A stretch of DNA of 62,995 nt from Alphaproteobacteria bacterium (GCA_016869275.1 VGEO01000010.1:1-62995); one strand, 5' to 3'. Counted from the first letter of the stretch, positions 51,333-60,795 are shown. A program made the numbers and translations. The notes: generated by a model not told the origin, from the sequence alone.

Positions 51333-53441
51333 TTATCGCCGCGGCACGATCAGCGCGTCGACGGCGACGCAGCCCTGCCCGCGCGGCAGCACCTTGATCG
51401 GATTGACGTCGATTTCGGCGATCGCGTCGCGATCGCCATAGGCGTAGTCGGAGAGCGCATAGAGCGCGCGCGCCAGCGCCGCGGTGTCGGCCGGCGGTTG
51501 GCTGCGCATGCCGGCGAGCACCGCCTTGGCCGCGGTTTCCTCGATCATCGCCTCGGCATCGCCGACCCGGAGCGGCAACATGCGAAGCGCCACGCTGTTC
51601 AAGAGTTCGACGAAAATGCCGCCCACGCCGAACGCCATCACCAACCCGAACAGGGGATCGCGCTTGACACCGGCCAGGACCTCGACCCCGCCGGCCACCA
51701 TTTGCTGGACGATAAAGCCGTCGATCGCCGGGCGCGGCGACAGGCGGCCGATCCGCTCCTCGAACAGGCGCCAGGTCGCGTCGAGTTCGCTCTCGCCCTT
51801 GACGCCGACCGCGACCAGCCCGGCGTCGGTCTTGTGCGCGATCGCGTCGGACGCGACCTTGAGCACGACCGGATAGCCGATTTCCGCGGCCGCGCGCTTG
51901 GCCTCGGCCGCGGACGTCACCAACCGCTCTTTGGCGACGGGAACGCCGGCCGCGGCGAGCAGGCGCTTGGCATCAAACTCGTGGATGGTCGGCCGCACGC
52001 GCCCGTTGGTGACGTCGGCGATCTTGAGCGTAGCCGGCGCCGCCGGCGGTCGGCTTTGCCCCGGCCCTTTCACGTACTGGGCGACGCGCGCGATCGCGCC
52101 GAGCCCCTGGCGAGTGCCGCCGATCAAAGCCATGCCGTCCTTGGCCAGCATCCGCACCTGGTCGGAGCGGAAGATGCCCGAACGCATGCCCATGAAGTAA
52201 AACGGCTTGTCGTACTTGGCCGCCGCTTCCGACATCATCTCGCAGTATTCGCGCGCCTTGTCGGCGTATTCGGTCGGCTGGTTGTCCATGCCCTCGCCGA
52301 TATAGGCGATCGCGTCGAAGTCGGGCGAGGTACCGAGACAGTCGAAGGCGTGCGGAATGTTGACCTTGTATTCGCCGTGGCCCCAGGCATCGAGCGGGTT
52401 GCCATCGCCCAGGAGCGGCCCGATCACCGCTTCCGCTTTCTGCTTGAGCTCGGGCTTGAGCGGCGGAATGTTGAGCCCGTGCGCGGTCGCGAGGTCGAGC
52501 ACGAGCTCGCTCTGCCCACCCGACGCCGCAACGACGGCAATGCGATTGCCCTTGGGCAGGCGCGACCCGCGGCAGACTGCGATGACCTCGGTGAACTCAT
52601 CCATGTCGTCGACTTCGATCGCACGGTGCGCCTTGAGCAGCGCCGAAAACACGCGCGACTCCCCGGCCAAACCGCCGGTGTGGGTCGAAACCACCGCGCT
52701 CGAGCGGGTCGACTTGCCGACCTTGAGCACGATCACCGGCTTGCCTTTGTCGGCGGCGCGGTCGAGCGCCGCGACGAAGCGGTCAGGTTCGCGCACCGAC
52801 TCGGTGAACAGCGCGATCACCTTGGTTTCCAGTTCGTCGATCAGGTACTCGAGATACTGCGCGGTGGTGGTCGCCGCTTCGTTCCCCGACGAGATGACGT
52901 GGCTGTAGCCGAAGCGACGGACGTCGGCGACCATGCCGATGCAGATCGAGCCCGACTGCGAGATCAGCGCGACGTCGCCGACCAGTGCCAGCGGGTCGGC
53001 GAGTGAAGTCATGTAGGACGTACTCTTGAATGGCGGGTTGAGCGCGCCCATGCAATTGGGTCCGCACAGCGCCATGCCGGCTTCGCGGCTCAGGTCGGCG
53101 ATCCGCGCCTGCAACGACTTGCCCTCTTCGCCCGCCTCGGCGAAGCCGCCGTCGTAGACCGCGGCACTGCCGATTCGCTTGCGCGCCGCCGCTTCGTACT
53201 GCGCAAGCAAATGCTTCGAGCTGATACAGAAAAGAACGAGATCGACGCCATCGGGCAGCGCGTCGATGGTCGGGTAGCATTTCCGCCCGCCGACATCCTC
53301 GTACTTCGGGTTGACCGGATAAATCGCGCCCGTGAAGCCCATCTTGTCGAGCGTCTGGATCAGCGAGAGGCCGATCGTCGGCTTGGGCGACGCGCCGAGG
53401 ATTGCGATCGATTTCGGCGCGAGCAGAGCTTCAAGCGGCAT
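51333..53441 (-). CDS. ADP-forming acetyl/acyl-CoA synthetase (alpha-beta fusion) B
   Basis: 702-residue NDP-forming acyl-CoA ligase, paralogous to 46046-48157 but clearly diverged. The CoA-binding domain is LLAPKSIAILGASPKPT; then NCMGALNP, LISQSGSICIGM; the phospho-histidine loop VSTHTGGLAGE; and a C-terminal ATP-grasp domain with YPVVLKVASDAIAHKTDAGLV, FIVQQMVAGGVEVLAG and AFGVGGIFVELLNSVALR. It overlaps the upstream permease gene by 11 bases. Two such ligases in a single operon suggest two different acids are activated, for example the substrate and a shorter product. Confidence 0.91.
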   Translation of the reverse strand: MPLEALLAPKSIAILGASPKPTIGLSLIQTLDKMGFTGAIYPVNPKYEDVGGRKCYPTIDALPDGVDLVLFCISSKHLLAQYEAAARKRIGSAAVYDGGFAEAGEEGKSLQARIADLSREAGMALCGPNCMGALNPPFKSTSYMTSLADPLALVGDVALISQSGSICIGMVADVRRFGYSHVISSGNEAATTTAQYLEYLIDELETKVIALFTESVREPDRFVAALDRAADKGKPVIVLKVGKSTRSSAVVSTHTGGLAGESRVFSALLKAHRAIEVDDMDEFTEVIAVCRGSRLPKGNRIAVVAASGGQSELVLDLATAHGLNIPPLKPELKQKAEAVIGPLLGDGNPLDAWGHGEYKVNIPHAFDCLGTSPDFDAIAYIGEGMDNQPTEYADKAREYCEMMSEAAAKYDKPFYFMGMRSGIFRSDQVRMLAKDGMALIGGTRQGLGAIARVAQYVKGPGQSRPPAAPATLKIADVTNGRVRPTIHEFDAKRLLAAAGVPVAKERLVTSAAEAKRAAAEIGYPVVLKVASDAIAHKTDAGLVAVGVKGESELDATWRLFEERIGRLSPRPAIDGFIVQQMVAGGVEVLAGVKRDPLFGLVMAFGVGGIFVELLNSVALRMLPLRVGDAEAMIEETAAKAVLAGMRSQPPADTAALARALYALSDYAYGDRDAIAEIDVNPIKVLPRGQGCVAVDALIVPRR

Positions 53442-54204
53442 GGGCCTGGCTCCGCCGCAACAACGCCTGCAACAAGAACAAACAAATCACGAACAGGAAC
53501 AACATCGTAGACACCACAGCAATCACCGGATCGGTATCGAGTTGGATGCTTTCGAACATACGCTTGGGCAGCGTCGAGGCAGCGCGGCCGGCGATGAACA
53601 GCGACACCACCGTCTCGTCGAATGAATGCAAGAACGCGAACAGCCCGGCGACGATAATGCCGGGACGCAGCACTGGGAACGTCACGAAAAAGAACGTCTT
53701 GAAGATACCGGCCCCCGACATCATCGCCGCGCGCTCGAGGTTGCGGTCGTAGCCTTTGAGGGCCGCCGCCATGATCAGCATCGCCACCGGGGTGGCGAGG
53801 CAGGCGTGCGCCATGATGACGCCGAGATGGGTCCCGACCAGCTTGGGGAAACTCAGGTATTTGTAGTAGGCGATCGCGCTGATGATGGTCGGGACCAGCA
53901 TCGGTGTGATCAAGAACAGGTTGGCGAAGGCGCGGCCCTTGAAGCGGTAGCGGACCACCGCGTAGGCCGCCGGGATGACCAGCGCCAACGTGAGCACGGC
54001 GGTACTTAGCGCGATCGAAAAGCTGTTGATGGTCGGAATGTACCAGGTCGAGTCCTCGAAATAGCGCACGTACTGCCCGACGGTGTAGCCGGGCGGCGGA
54101 AACGCGTAGGACTGCGAGGTCGTAAACGACATCGGCACGACGATCAGTACCGGCGCGAACAGGAACGCGGCGACGAGCAACGCGAGAACGACGATGACTG
54201 GCAT
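53431..54204 (-). CDS. ABC transporter permease, spermidine/putrescine type (PotC-like)
   Basis: 257-residue membrane protein with about six helices, of the PotC branch: LFAPVLIVVPMSFTTSQSYAFPP, SFSIALSTAVLTLALVIPAAYAVVRY, and the EAA loop RNLERAAMMSGAGIFKTFFFVTFPVLRPGI. ATG 54204 overlaps the PotB-like stop (ATGA), so the two permeases are translationally coupled. It overlaps the following acyl-CoA synthetase by 11 bases. Confidence 0.91.
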   Translation of the reverse strand: MPVIVVLALLVAAFLFAPVLIVVPMSFTTSQSYAFPPPGYTVGQYVRYFEDSTWYIPTINSFSIALSTAVLTLALVIPAAYAVVRYRFKGRAFANLFLITPMLVPTIISAIAYYKYLSFPKLVGTHLGVIMAHACLATPVAMLIMAAALKGYDRNLERAAMMSGAGIFKTFFFVTFPVLRPGIIVAGLFAFLHSFDETVVSLFIAGRAASTLPKRMFESIQLDTDPVIAVVSTMLFLFVICLFLLQALLRRSQAHAA

Positions 54205-55040
54205 CAGTCCCCCCACAGCCGGTCGAGGCCAGCGACGCGGTTATAGATGCCGATCACGATCCCGGTCGCAACCAGCAGGACGACCGCGAGCGCCGAGGCG
54301 AAGCCCCAGGCGAGCAGGTCCTGGACCTGCTCGGCAACGATTTGCGAAATCATGCGCGACTGCGGCGAGCCCAGGAGCTGCGGCGTGACGTAAAAGCCCA
54401 TCACGATCGCGAACACCAGGAGCGAGCCGTTGATGACGCCGGGCAAGCTCAGTGGAAAATAGACGGTGCGGAAGGCGGCAAACGGCGTCGCCCCCAGGCT
54501 GTGGGCGGCACGGACGTAGTTGTCCTCGATCCGGCTCATTACCGCGTACAACGCCATGACCATATAGGGGAGCATGAGGTGCGTCATGCCCATGGTCGAC
54601 GCGAACGCCGTGAACAGGAGGCGCGGCATCTCGCCCCACCCCATCGTCTCGTACAGCGCGGCGATCGGGCCGCGGTTGCCGAAAATGATGAGCCACGAAT
54701 AAGTGCGGACCAGGAAGCTGGTCCAGAAGCTGATACCGACGATCGCGAGGAGAATGATGCCGAGCCGCCCTTTGACGCGCGCCATCACGTAGGCGAGCGG
54801 ATAGGCGAGCAGGAGACAGGCGACGGTGACCGTGAACGCCGCCTGGAACGTGACGCCCAGCGTTCGCAGGTAGAGCGGCGCGGTGAAGACGCGGACGAAA
54901 TGCGCGGTCGAAACCTTGGGGTCGGTGAAGCTGAGAATCAGGACTTGGACCAGCGGCGCAACGAACAAAATGACGAGGTAGATCGTCGCCGGGGCGAGCA
55001 ATACCCAAGCGACGATCTCCGGCCGTCTGGCCAATGCCAC
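54204..55040 (-). CDS. ABC transporter permease, spermidine/putrescine type (PotB-like)
   Basis: 278-residue membrane protein: IVAWVLLAPATIYLVILFVAPLVQVLILSF, ISFWTSFLVRTYSWLIIFGNRGP (the PotB S-F-L-V-R-x-Y-x-W motif), and the EAA loop YVRAAHSLGATPFAAFRTVYFPLSLPGVI. The start is GTG 55040, with TTG 55061 as an alternative seven codons upstream. It follows the binding-protein stop by 40 bases. With PotC, PotA and the Tat-exported binding protein it forms a complete importer; polyamine-type systems also carry other cations, amino-compounds and small organic acids. Confidence 0.91.
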   Translation of the reverse strand: MALARRPEIVAWVLLAPATIYLVILFVAPLVQVLILSFTDPKVSTAHFVRVFTAPLYLRTLGVTFQAAFTVTVACLLLAYPLAYVMARVKGRLGIILLAIVGISFWTSFLVRTYSWLIIFGNRGPIAALYETMGWGEMPRLLFTAFASTMGMTHLMLPYMVMALYAVMSRIEDNYVRAAHSLGATPFAAFRTVYFPLSLPGVINGSLLVFAIVMGFYVTPQLLGSPQSRMISQIVAEQVQDLLAWGFASALAVVLLVATGIVIGIYNRVAGLDRLWGD

Positions 55041-55080
55041 GGCGGACCCCGTCCGAGTCAAAGAAGACGATCGACGCGCG

Positions 55081-56148
55081 TTAGGTCGCGATGAACTGCT
55101 TCCAGCGCTCGTTGATGTCGTGGAGTCGCGGCAGCAGCCAATCAGCGTCCGGCGTGAACGCGATCTTCGCGTGCGCCGGGTAGGTCGGCATCCGCTTGCC
55201 TTCCTCGTCGGAAATGAACTGGAAGGAATCCGGATTGAGCGGCCCGTACGGCAGTATCTTGCAGAAGTCGGCGAGCGGCTTAGCTTGGACCACGAAATCG
55301 ATGAACCGCATGCCGGCTTCCTTGCGCGGCGAACCTTTGGCGACGTACCAGCCTGAGCCATACGACTCGGCCTGGTTCCACACGACCTGGCCCGGCATCT
55401 TGTTCTTTTCGATCGACTCGACGCCGCGTGCGCTCCACATGGCGATCATGTCGACTTCGCCGTCCTGGATCAGTTGCTGGGACTGGTTGCCCTGGGTCCA
55501 CCACACACGGACGTGCTTCTTGATCTCGGCCATCTTCTTGAACGCGCGGTCGAGGTCGAGCGGGTAGACCTTGTCGAGCGCCGCGCCATCGGCCAGCATC
55601 GCATACCCGAGGCAAGTGAAGGCGCGGTCGTACAAGCAGCGCCGACCGGGGAACTTCTCGACGTTCCAGAAATCGGCCCAACTCTGCGGACCGCCGTTCG
55701 GAAACTTGTCCGTGCGGTAGACCAACAAGGTCGAGAGCGCGATGAAGCCGAGGGTATTTTCGTAGATCGGAACCCGCAGCTTGCTCTTGTCGATGATGTT
55801 GAAATCGAGCGGCTCGATCAGCCCTTCGGCATTGGCGAGCTTCAATTGCGGCGGGTTGGCGTTGGAGACGTCCCACTCGTAGTTGCCGGTTTGCACCTGA
55901 ACCTTGAGCTTGGCGTAGGTGACCGGGGTTGCCGTCTTGATGGCGATGCCGGTCTTGGCGGTGAACGGCTTGAACAGCGACTCGTTCTCGGCCGCGGTCC
56001 AACTGCCGCCCCAGGTGTTGACGATCAGTTCCTTCGACTGCGCGCGCGAGGGCGTAATCACGTTGGGCATCGCCACGGCGGCAGCCGCGACCGCCGCACT
56101 GCCCTTTAGGAACGTGCGCCGCGTGGTCGGCTTCATCGATTTGGTCAT
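55081..56148 (-). CDS. ABC substrate-binding protein, PotD-like, Tat-exported
   Basis: 355-residue periplasmic binding protein (SBP_bac family). A twin-arginine signal (TTRRTFLKGSAAVAAAAVAMP) is cut near SRAQ. The mature protein begins ELIVNTWGGSWTAAENESLFKPF and contains WDVSNANPPQLKLANAEGLIEPLD and SWADFWNVEKFPGRRCL, matching the PotD/PotF-like group. ATG 56148 has a GGAGGAG site. It heads the operon that continues through permeases, acyl-CoA enzymes and ATPase down to 46046. The polyamine-binding acidic residues cannot be judged without alignment, so the ligand is open. Confidence 0.92.
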   Translation of the reverse strand: MTKSMKPTTRRTFLKGSAAVAAAAVAMPNVITPSRAQSKELIVNTWGGSWTAAENESLFKPFTAKTGIAIKTATPVTYAKLKVQVQTGNYEWDVSNANPPQLKLANAEGLIEPLDFNIIDKSKLRVPIYENTLGFIALSTLLVYRTDKFPNGGPQSWADFWNVEKFPGRRCLYDRAFTCLGYAMLADGAALDKVYPLDLDRAFKKMAEIKKHVRVWWTQGNQSQQLIQDGEVDMIAMWSARGVESIEKNKMPGQVVWNQAESYGSGWYVAKGSPRKEAGMRFIDFVVQAKPLADFCKILPYGPLNPDSFQFISDEEGKRMPTYPAHAKIAFTPDADWLLPRLHDINERWKQFIAT

Positions 56149-56310
56149 GTTTGCTCCTCCCAAGAGCGTCTCGTCAACGTGTCAATTCCGGCGCCAAAGC
56201 GGCGCGATGCCCCTCCCGCTGACGCAGGCCGGAGTCTTGGTTTAGACGGTTGCTTGGTCAAGGCGATTCTGCGGCGGCGACCGCCGGCGCACGCGGCCGC
56301 GGTTCGACTA

Positions 56311-56339
56311 TTGACGGTCTCGCGGTCCTCGCCTCAAAT
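56311..56339 (+). promoter_or_regulatory. Probable sigma-70 promoter of sixA
   Basis: TTGACG (56311-56316), a 17-base spacer and TCAAAT (56334-56339) give a good -35 and fair -10. Transcription would start near 56346, some 17 bases before the sixA GTG. The preceding 160 bases separate sixA from the divergent transporter operon and show nothing else clear. Confidence 0.5.
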
Positions 56340-56362
56340 GCGGCCGCAGACGGGGAGCTACC

Positions 56363-56893
56363 GTGCGGATCATTTTCGTCCTCCGCCACGCGAAGTCGGA
56401 CTGGAACGATCCGACGCTCGACGACTTCGACCGGCCGCTGGCGCCGCGGGGTCGGGCGGCGGCACCCCGGGTCGGACGCTTCCTCCGCGATCGCGGCTTC
56501 GTACCCGAGCGCATCCTTTGCTCGACCGCGGCCCGCGCTCGCGCGACCTGGGACCTGGTCGCCAAGGAAATGGGCACCGCCCCCGCCGCAGAGTTCAGCG
56601 ATGCGCTTTACCTCGCGCCCAAGCAGAAGATACTGGCCATGATCCGCGCGCTCCCGGACAATTGCGCCTCGGTCCTCGTGGTCGGCCATATCCCCGGCCT
56701 GCACGATCTGGTCCTCGGTCTGGCCGGGGCCCAGTCGAACCCGAAGCTGCTCAAGCGGATCGAGCGCGGATTTCCGACCGCAGCGTTCGCCGCGTTGGTG
56801 TTCGACGTCGATCGCTGGCGAAATGTCAGCGACTATAGCGGCCGACTCGAAACGTTCGTGCGGTCGAAGTCGCTCGAAGGCGCCCCGACCTAA
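56363..56893 (+). CDS. sixA: Phosphohistidine phosphatase SixA-like
   Basis: 176-residue histidine phosphatase of the SixA branch. The catalytic motif is LRHAKSDW with the phospho-acceptor histidine; DRPLAPRGR, ERILCSTAARARATWD and LVVGHIPGLHDL (second histidine) complete the active site. SixA removes phosphate from histidine phosphotransfer domains in E. coli; other members act on small phosphates. The start is GTG 56363 with a GGGGAG site. It overlaps the convergent CYTH-CHAD gene by four bases. Confidence 0.88.
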   Translation: MRIIFVLRHAKSDWNDPTLDDFDRPLAPRGRAAAPRVGRFLRDRGFVPERILCSTAARARATWDLVAKEMGTAPAAEFSDALYLAPKQKILAMIRALPDNCASVLVVGHIPGLHDLVLGLAGAQSNPKLLKRIERGFPTAAFAALVFDVDRWRNVSDYSGRLETFVRSKSLEGAPT

Positions 56894-58413
56894 AGGCTCT
56901 TGGCGGCGAGGATCTTGCGAGCGAGGGTATCGACGTCGGCGCCCGCCGCCGCGGCCGCGGCGGTGAGTTGCCGTTCGACCGCACGCACCCCGGCGATGGC
57001 CTCGGTCGAGGCCGCGCCGCGGGCGCGGATCGCCTCGAGAATCTGGCTGGCGGTCGTGATGTCGTTGGCGTACCCGAGCGCGTCCTGAAGATCGGCCAAG
57101 AGTGCCCGCAGCTTGTAAGCGCGACGTTTGGAAAAAACGCCAGCGGTGAATTCGAGCGCGTAACGCAGCTTCTTGGCGCGGATGCGGAGATCGTGCCGTT
57201 CCTCGACGCTGAGCACGGCCGCGTCGACGAGGATGGCGCGAATCTTCGCGTCCCATTTGGCGACGGCACGGCGCGCGTACGCGCGAATCGGCTCGGCGCG
57301 GCGGGCGTCCGCCCTAGCCGTCGGCAGCAACCACTCGTGATTGTCGAACCAAAGCTCGAGGCTGAGGAGGAGCCGGGTGTAGCGCGGATCGACCAAGGCA
57401 GCGCGCGCCCGACCATAGGCTTCGGCTCTGAGCGCAGCGGCGATCCCGGCCGCTGCCGCCACGGCCGCGGCGTTGCGCCCGCGCCGCGGGCGGAGGTAGT
57501 CCGCCATGAGGACGTCGATATCGCGGGCCGGTCCGAACGATTGCTGCAGCCATTTGAGTTCGCCCCGCAAATAGTCGCGCGTCGTCGGCACCAAGACCTT
57601 GCGGAAAAGACTGAGCGCCGCACGAAACCGCCTGATACCGACACGGAGCTGGTGCACCGCTTCGGCCGGCTCGGAGTCGAGAAACGCCCGCTCGTTCGCC
57701 CGCACCTGTTCGACCGACGCCCGCGCGATCGTTTCGAACGCGGCGCCGACGCCGGCGTCGGGCGGGATCGCGAGCGGCTGCGCTTTGACCGGAAGCGCCG
57801 CTTCGCCGCTCGACAGCCGGTAGCCGCGGTCGGCCTTGGTGCGGCCTTCGACCCGAAGCGGAACCTGCTCGTTCAACGCCAGCGCCAGTTCGATCAGCTG
57901 CGTCGGCGAGCCCGACTTGAGCTCGAGCTCGGCCTCGCACACGTCCTCGACGCGATCCCCGGAGCGGATCTTGCCGACATCGAAGGCGAGCGCGATATCG
58001 CTGCCGGCAAAACGAAGTGGAATCTCGTCGCGCTCGATCTCGGAAGTGAAGACCGGCTCGAGCTGCGCTCGACCCCGACGCAAGAAACGCTTGATCGACT
58101 TATGGTCGATCAACGTCAGGTCGGGGCGATTGCTCGGAACTTCGGCTTCGTACTCGCGGCGACGATGCACGGTCGATCCTTCGGCCGGTGCTGCTTTGAG
58201 GGTCTGCACATGCCGGTCGCCGTCCCGACGCACCCGCAGCGCCAAGCCGCGGTCCTTGAGCGCCAGTTTCGGCGTATCGAAATAGGTCGTAACCAGGCGC
58301 GAGCGCGTGCCGACGCGCCTCACCGCCGACTGCATCAGCGCATGGTGGCGCAACGCCGCCAGATTCTCGCGCGACAACGCGAGCTTGAGCTCGAACTCGT
58401 CTCGTGCGGTCAT
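56890..58413 (-). CDS. CYTH and CHAD domain protein
   Basis: 507-residue two-domain protein. The N-terminal CYTH (triphosphate tunnel metalloenzyme) domain starts with the E-x-E-x-K motif (DEFELKLAL) and runs to about residue 200. The C-terminal CHAD domain is helical with its conserved histidines: AVHQLRVGIRRFRAALSLF and ERHDLRIRAKKLRYALEF. CYTH domains hydrolyse triphosphates and CHAD domains bind polyphosphate, so a role in polyphosphate or nucleotide turnover is likely. ATG 58413 gives the exact CYTH start; a longer frame adds low-complexity residues. It is divergent from the lipid operon across a 212-base gap. Confidence 0.92.
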   Translation of the reverse strand: MTARDEFELKLALSRENLAALRHHALMQSAVRRVGTRSRLVTTYFDTPKLALKDRGLALRVRRDGDRHVQTLKAAPAEGSTVHRRREYEAEVPSNRPDLTLIDHKSIKRFLRRGRAQLEPVFTSEIERDEIPLRFAGSDIALAFDVGKIRSGDRVEDVCEAELELKSGSPTQLIELALALNEQVPLRVEGRTKADRGYRLSSGEAALPVKAQPLAIPPDAGVGAAFETIARASVEQVRANERAFLDSEPAEAVHQLRVGIRRFRAALSLFRKVLVPTTRDYLRGELKWLQQSFGPARDIDVLMADYLRPRRGRNAAAVAAAAGIAAALRAEAYGRARAALVDPRYTRLLLSLELWFDNHEWLLPTARADARRAEPIRAYARRAVAKWDAKIRAILVDAAVLSVEERHDLRIRAKKLRYALEFTAGVFSKRRAYKLRALLADLQDALGYANDITTASQILEAIRARGAASTEAIAGVRAVERQLTAAAAAAGADVDTLARKILAAKSL

Positions 58414-58481
58414 CCTGCACCGAACGCTGAACAAGGGCTTTTGCGGCGCGGCCCGATCAGCCGGAGCGCATAGTAGAGCGG

Positions 58482-58512
58482 CTGTCCACAGCGACAACCC
58501 AGGTGTGGATAA
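58482..58512. other. DnaA-box-like pair
   Basis: TGTGGATAA (58504-58512) is the exact complement of the DnaA box TTATCCACA. CTGTCCACA (58482-58490) on the other strand is a two-mismatch relative. They lie in the 212-base divergent gap 58414-58625, next to a more AT-rich stretch around 58575-58620. It could be a DnaA-controlled promoter region; evidence for an origin is weak. Confidence 0.35.
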
Positions 58513-58625
58513 CCCTGTCACAATTCCCGGGCCGCATCCGGCCCATGCGTTGACCCACATTGTTATCTGGCGCTCTGCCTCTTCATATTCAACGTTAAAG
58601 CGCCTACATAAGCCACTATCCGTCT

Positions 58626-59963
58626 GTGTCCTCCCCCCCGCCCCTTGTGTCCGACCGCCGGCTTCGCATCGCCGTCGTCGGCAGCGGCATCGCCGGCCTC
58701 GCCGCCGCTTACGCGTTGGCGGCACGCCATGGCGTCACCCTGTTCGAAGCGAAGCGGCGGCTGGGAGGCGACAGCCGCACCATCGAGGTCGCGTTCGGCG
58801 AGCGCGTGTTTTCGGTCGATACCGGGTTCCTGGTTCACAACCAGCCCAACTACCCGACGCTGACCGCCCTCTTCGCCCGGTTGGGGGTCGCGACCCAGCC
58901 GAGCGACATGTCGTTCGGGGTCTCGGCCGAGGACGGCCGGCTCGAATACGCCGGCACCGGGCTCCGCGGCCTGTTCGCACAGCGCCTGAATATGGTGCGT
59001 CCCGGCTTCATCCGGATGCTGCTGGCGATCCGACGTTTCTACGGCCGCGCGCCGGCCCTGCTCCGCGCGACACCGGGTATCGAGACGATGACCCTCGGCG
59101 ACCTGCTCGAGCTTGAAGCGGTGCCGCGCGCGGTCCAGGAAGATCACGTGCTGCCGATGGCGGCGGCGATTTGGTCGACCCCGATCGAGCGGATGCGCGC
59201 TTTCCCGGCCGCTATGTACCTCCGCTTTTTCGATAGCCACCGGCTGTTCACGTTGGGCGAACGACCGCGCTGGCGGACCGTGACCGGCGGCGCCCGCACT
59301 TATGTCGATCGCATGGCCACCGCGCTTGACGATGTCCGGGTCGGCACGCCGGTCGTTCGGGTCGCGCGCGGCCCGGATGGGGTCGCGGTGACGACCGGAA
59401 GCGGGACCGAAACCTTCGATCAGGTCGTGCTCGCGGCCCATGCCGATCAGGCGCTTCGCCTGCTCGCCGACCCGAGCGCGGACGAGCGCGCGATCTTGGG
59501 CGCGTTCGACTACCACACCAGCCAGGCTGTCATTCACCGCGACCCGCGGCTGATGCCCAAGCGGCGCAAGGTGTGGTCGAGCTGGAACTACATCGGATCG
59601 GGGGCCGGGAAAGGGCAGCGCATTTCGGTGAGCTACTGGATCAACCGCCTGCAGGCGATCGACCGCGTTTACCCGGTGTTCGCCTCGCTCAACCCGATTC
59701 GCGAGCCCGATCCGGCGCTGGTCTTCGACCGCACCACCTTCGCGCACCCGATCTACGATCTCGAAGCGGTCGCGGCGCAAGCCCGGCTTCCCGCCATTCA
59801 GGGTCGCAACCGGACGTGGTACTGTGGCGCCTATTGCGGCTACGGATTTCACGAGGACGGCGTGGTGGCCGGCCTCGATGTCGCGGCCGGGCTCGGCGCC
59901 GCGGCGGAATGGCGGCCCGGCCCGTCGCCGCAGCATGCCGCCCTAGCCGGCAGCGGAGCATGA
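58626..59963 (+). CDS. FAD-dependent amine-oxidase-type oxidoreductase of CFA-synthase operon
   Basis: 445-residue flavoprotein with an N-terminal FAD fold (IAVVGSGIAGLAAAYALAARHGVTLFEA), TGFLVHNQPNYPTL, WSTPIERMRAFPAAMYLRFF, ARTYVDRMA and a C-terminal FAD contact (YCGAYCGYGFHEDGVVAGLDVA). It belongs to the group nearly always encoded with DUF1365 and cyclopropane-fatty-acid-synthase-like proteins, presumably modifying membrane fatty acyl chains. The start is GTG 58626. It leads a three-gene operon with spacers of 4 and 3 bases. I looked for RpoE/ECF promoter motifs upstream, since similar operons are oxidative-stress-controlled in some alphaproteobacteria, but found none I trust. Confidence 0.9.
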   Translation: MSSPPPLVSDRRLRIAVVGSGIAGLAAAYALAARHGVTLFEAKRRLGGDSRTIEVAFGERVFSVDTGFLVHNQPNYPTLTALFARLGVATQPSDMSFGVSAEDGRLEYAGTGLRGLFAQRLNMVRPGFIRMLLAIRRFYGRAPALLRATPGIETMTLGDLLELEAVPRAVQEDHVLPMAAAIWSTPIERMRAFPAAMYLRFFDSHRLFTLGERPRWRTVTGGARTYVDRMATALDDVRVGTPVVRVARGPDGVAVTTGSGTETFDQVVLAAHADQALRLLADPSADERAILGAFDYHTSQAVIHRDPRLMPKRRKVWSSWNYIGSGAGKGQRISVSYWINRLQAIDRVYPVFASLNPIREPDPALVFDRTTFAHPIYDLEAVAAQARLPAIQGRNRTWYCGAYCGYGFHEDGVVAGLDVAAGLGAAAEWRPGPSPQHAALAGSGA

Positions 59964-59967
59964 CGGC

Positions 59968-60792
59968 ATGACCGGATCCTGCCTTTATTTCGGTGATGTC
60001 ATGCACACGCGGCTACGGCCGTTTCGCCACCGTTTCCGCTACCGCGTGTTCTCGCTCCTGCTCGACATCGACGCGCTGCCGACGTTGGACCGGCGACTCA
60101 CGCTTTTCTCGCACAACCGATTCAACCTGTTCAGCTTCTTCGATCGCGACCACGGCCCGCTCGGCGATGCCGGGCCGCGGCCGAGTTTGCGCGCTTGGGT
60201 CGAGCGCCAATTGACGGCGGCAGGATTCGCGCCGGGCGGCCGCATCGAGCTCATCTGCTTCCCGCGCGTGCTCGGCTACGTCTTTAACCCGCTCAGCGTG
60301 TTCTATTGCTACGGGCCGGACGGGAAGCCGGCCGCCGTCCTGTACGAGGTCAACAACACCTTCGGCCAGCGCCACAGCTATCTGCTTCCGGTCCGTGCCG
60401 ATCGCGGCGCCAACCGCGCCGAACCGATCGATCAGACCTGCGCCAAGCGCCTTTATGTGTCGCCCTTCATTGGCATGGAAGCGACCTACCGGTTCCGGCT
60501 GACGCCGCCCGGCGAGCGGTTCGCGCTGATGATCCGTCAGGAAGGGCCCGAAGGCCGTCAACTGGTGGCGACCCACATCGCCCGTCGGCGGGCCCTGACC
60601 GACGCCGCCCTCGCCCTGGCGTTCATCCGCTTCCCCCTGATGACGCTCAAAGTGATCGGCGGCATCCATTGGGAGGCGCTCAAGCTCTGGCGCAAGGGCG
60701 CGCGGCTGGTGCCGCGCCCGGCGGCGCCGGCGAACGCCGCGACCTTCACCGACACCGCCGGCCGCGAACGGCCGCTGCTCCCGAACGGTTGA
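59968..60792 (+). CDS. DUF1365 family protein
   Basis: 274-residue DUF1365 protein: SCLYFGDVMHTRLRPFRHRFRYRVFSLLLDID, LFSHNRFNLFSFFDRDHG, ICFPRVLGYVFNPLSVFYCY, EVNNTFGQRHSY and CAKRLYVSPFIGM are the family blocks. Function is not established, but the gene is consistently found between the FAD oxidoreductase and cyclopropane-synthase genes, as here. It starts four bases after the first gene's stop and ends three before the third's start, so expression is coupled. Confidence 0.92.
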   Translation: MTGSCLYFGDVMHTRLRPFRHRFRYRVFSLLLDIDALPTLDRRLTLFSHNRFNLFSFFDRDHGPLGDAGPRPSLRAWVERQLTAAGFAPGGRIELICFPRVLGYVFNPLSVFYCYGPDGKPAAVLYEVNNTFGQRHSYLLPVRADRGANRAEPIDQTCAKRLYVSPFIGMEATYRFRLTPPGERFALMIRQEGPEGRQLVATHIARRRALTDAALALAFIRFPLMTLKVIGGIHWEALKLWRKGARLVPRPAAPANAATFTDTAGRERPLLPNG

Positions 60793-60795
60793 CCG

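Noticed and set aside
58414-58625. ECF (RpoE/EcfG-type) promoter for the FAD-DUF1365-CFA operon
   Set aside because: I searched for GGAAC...CGTT and TGATCC...TAAG-type pairs and found no acceptable spacing.
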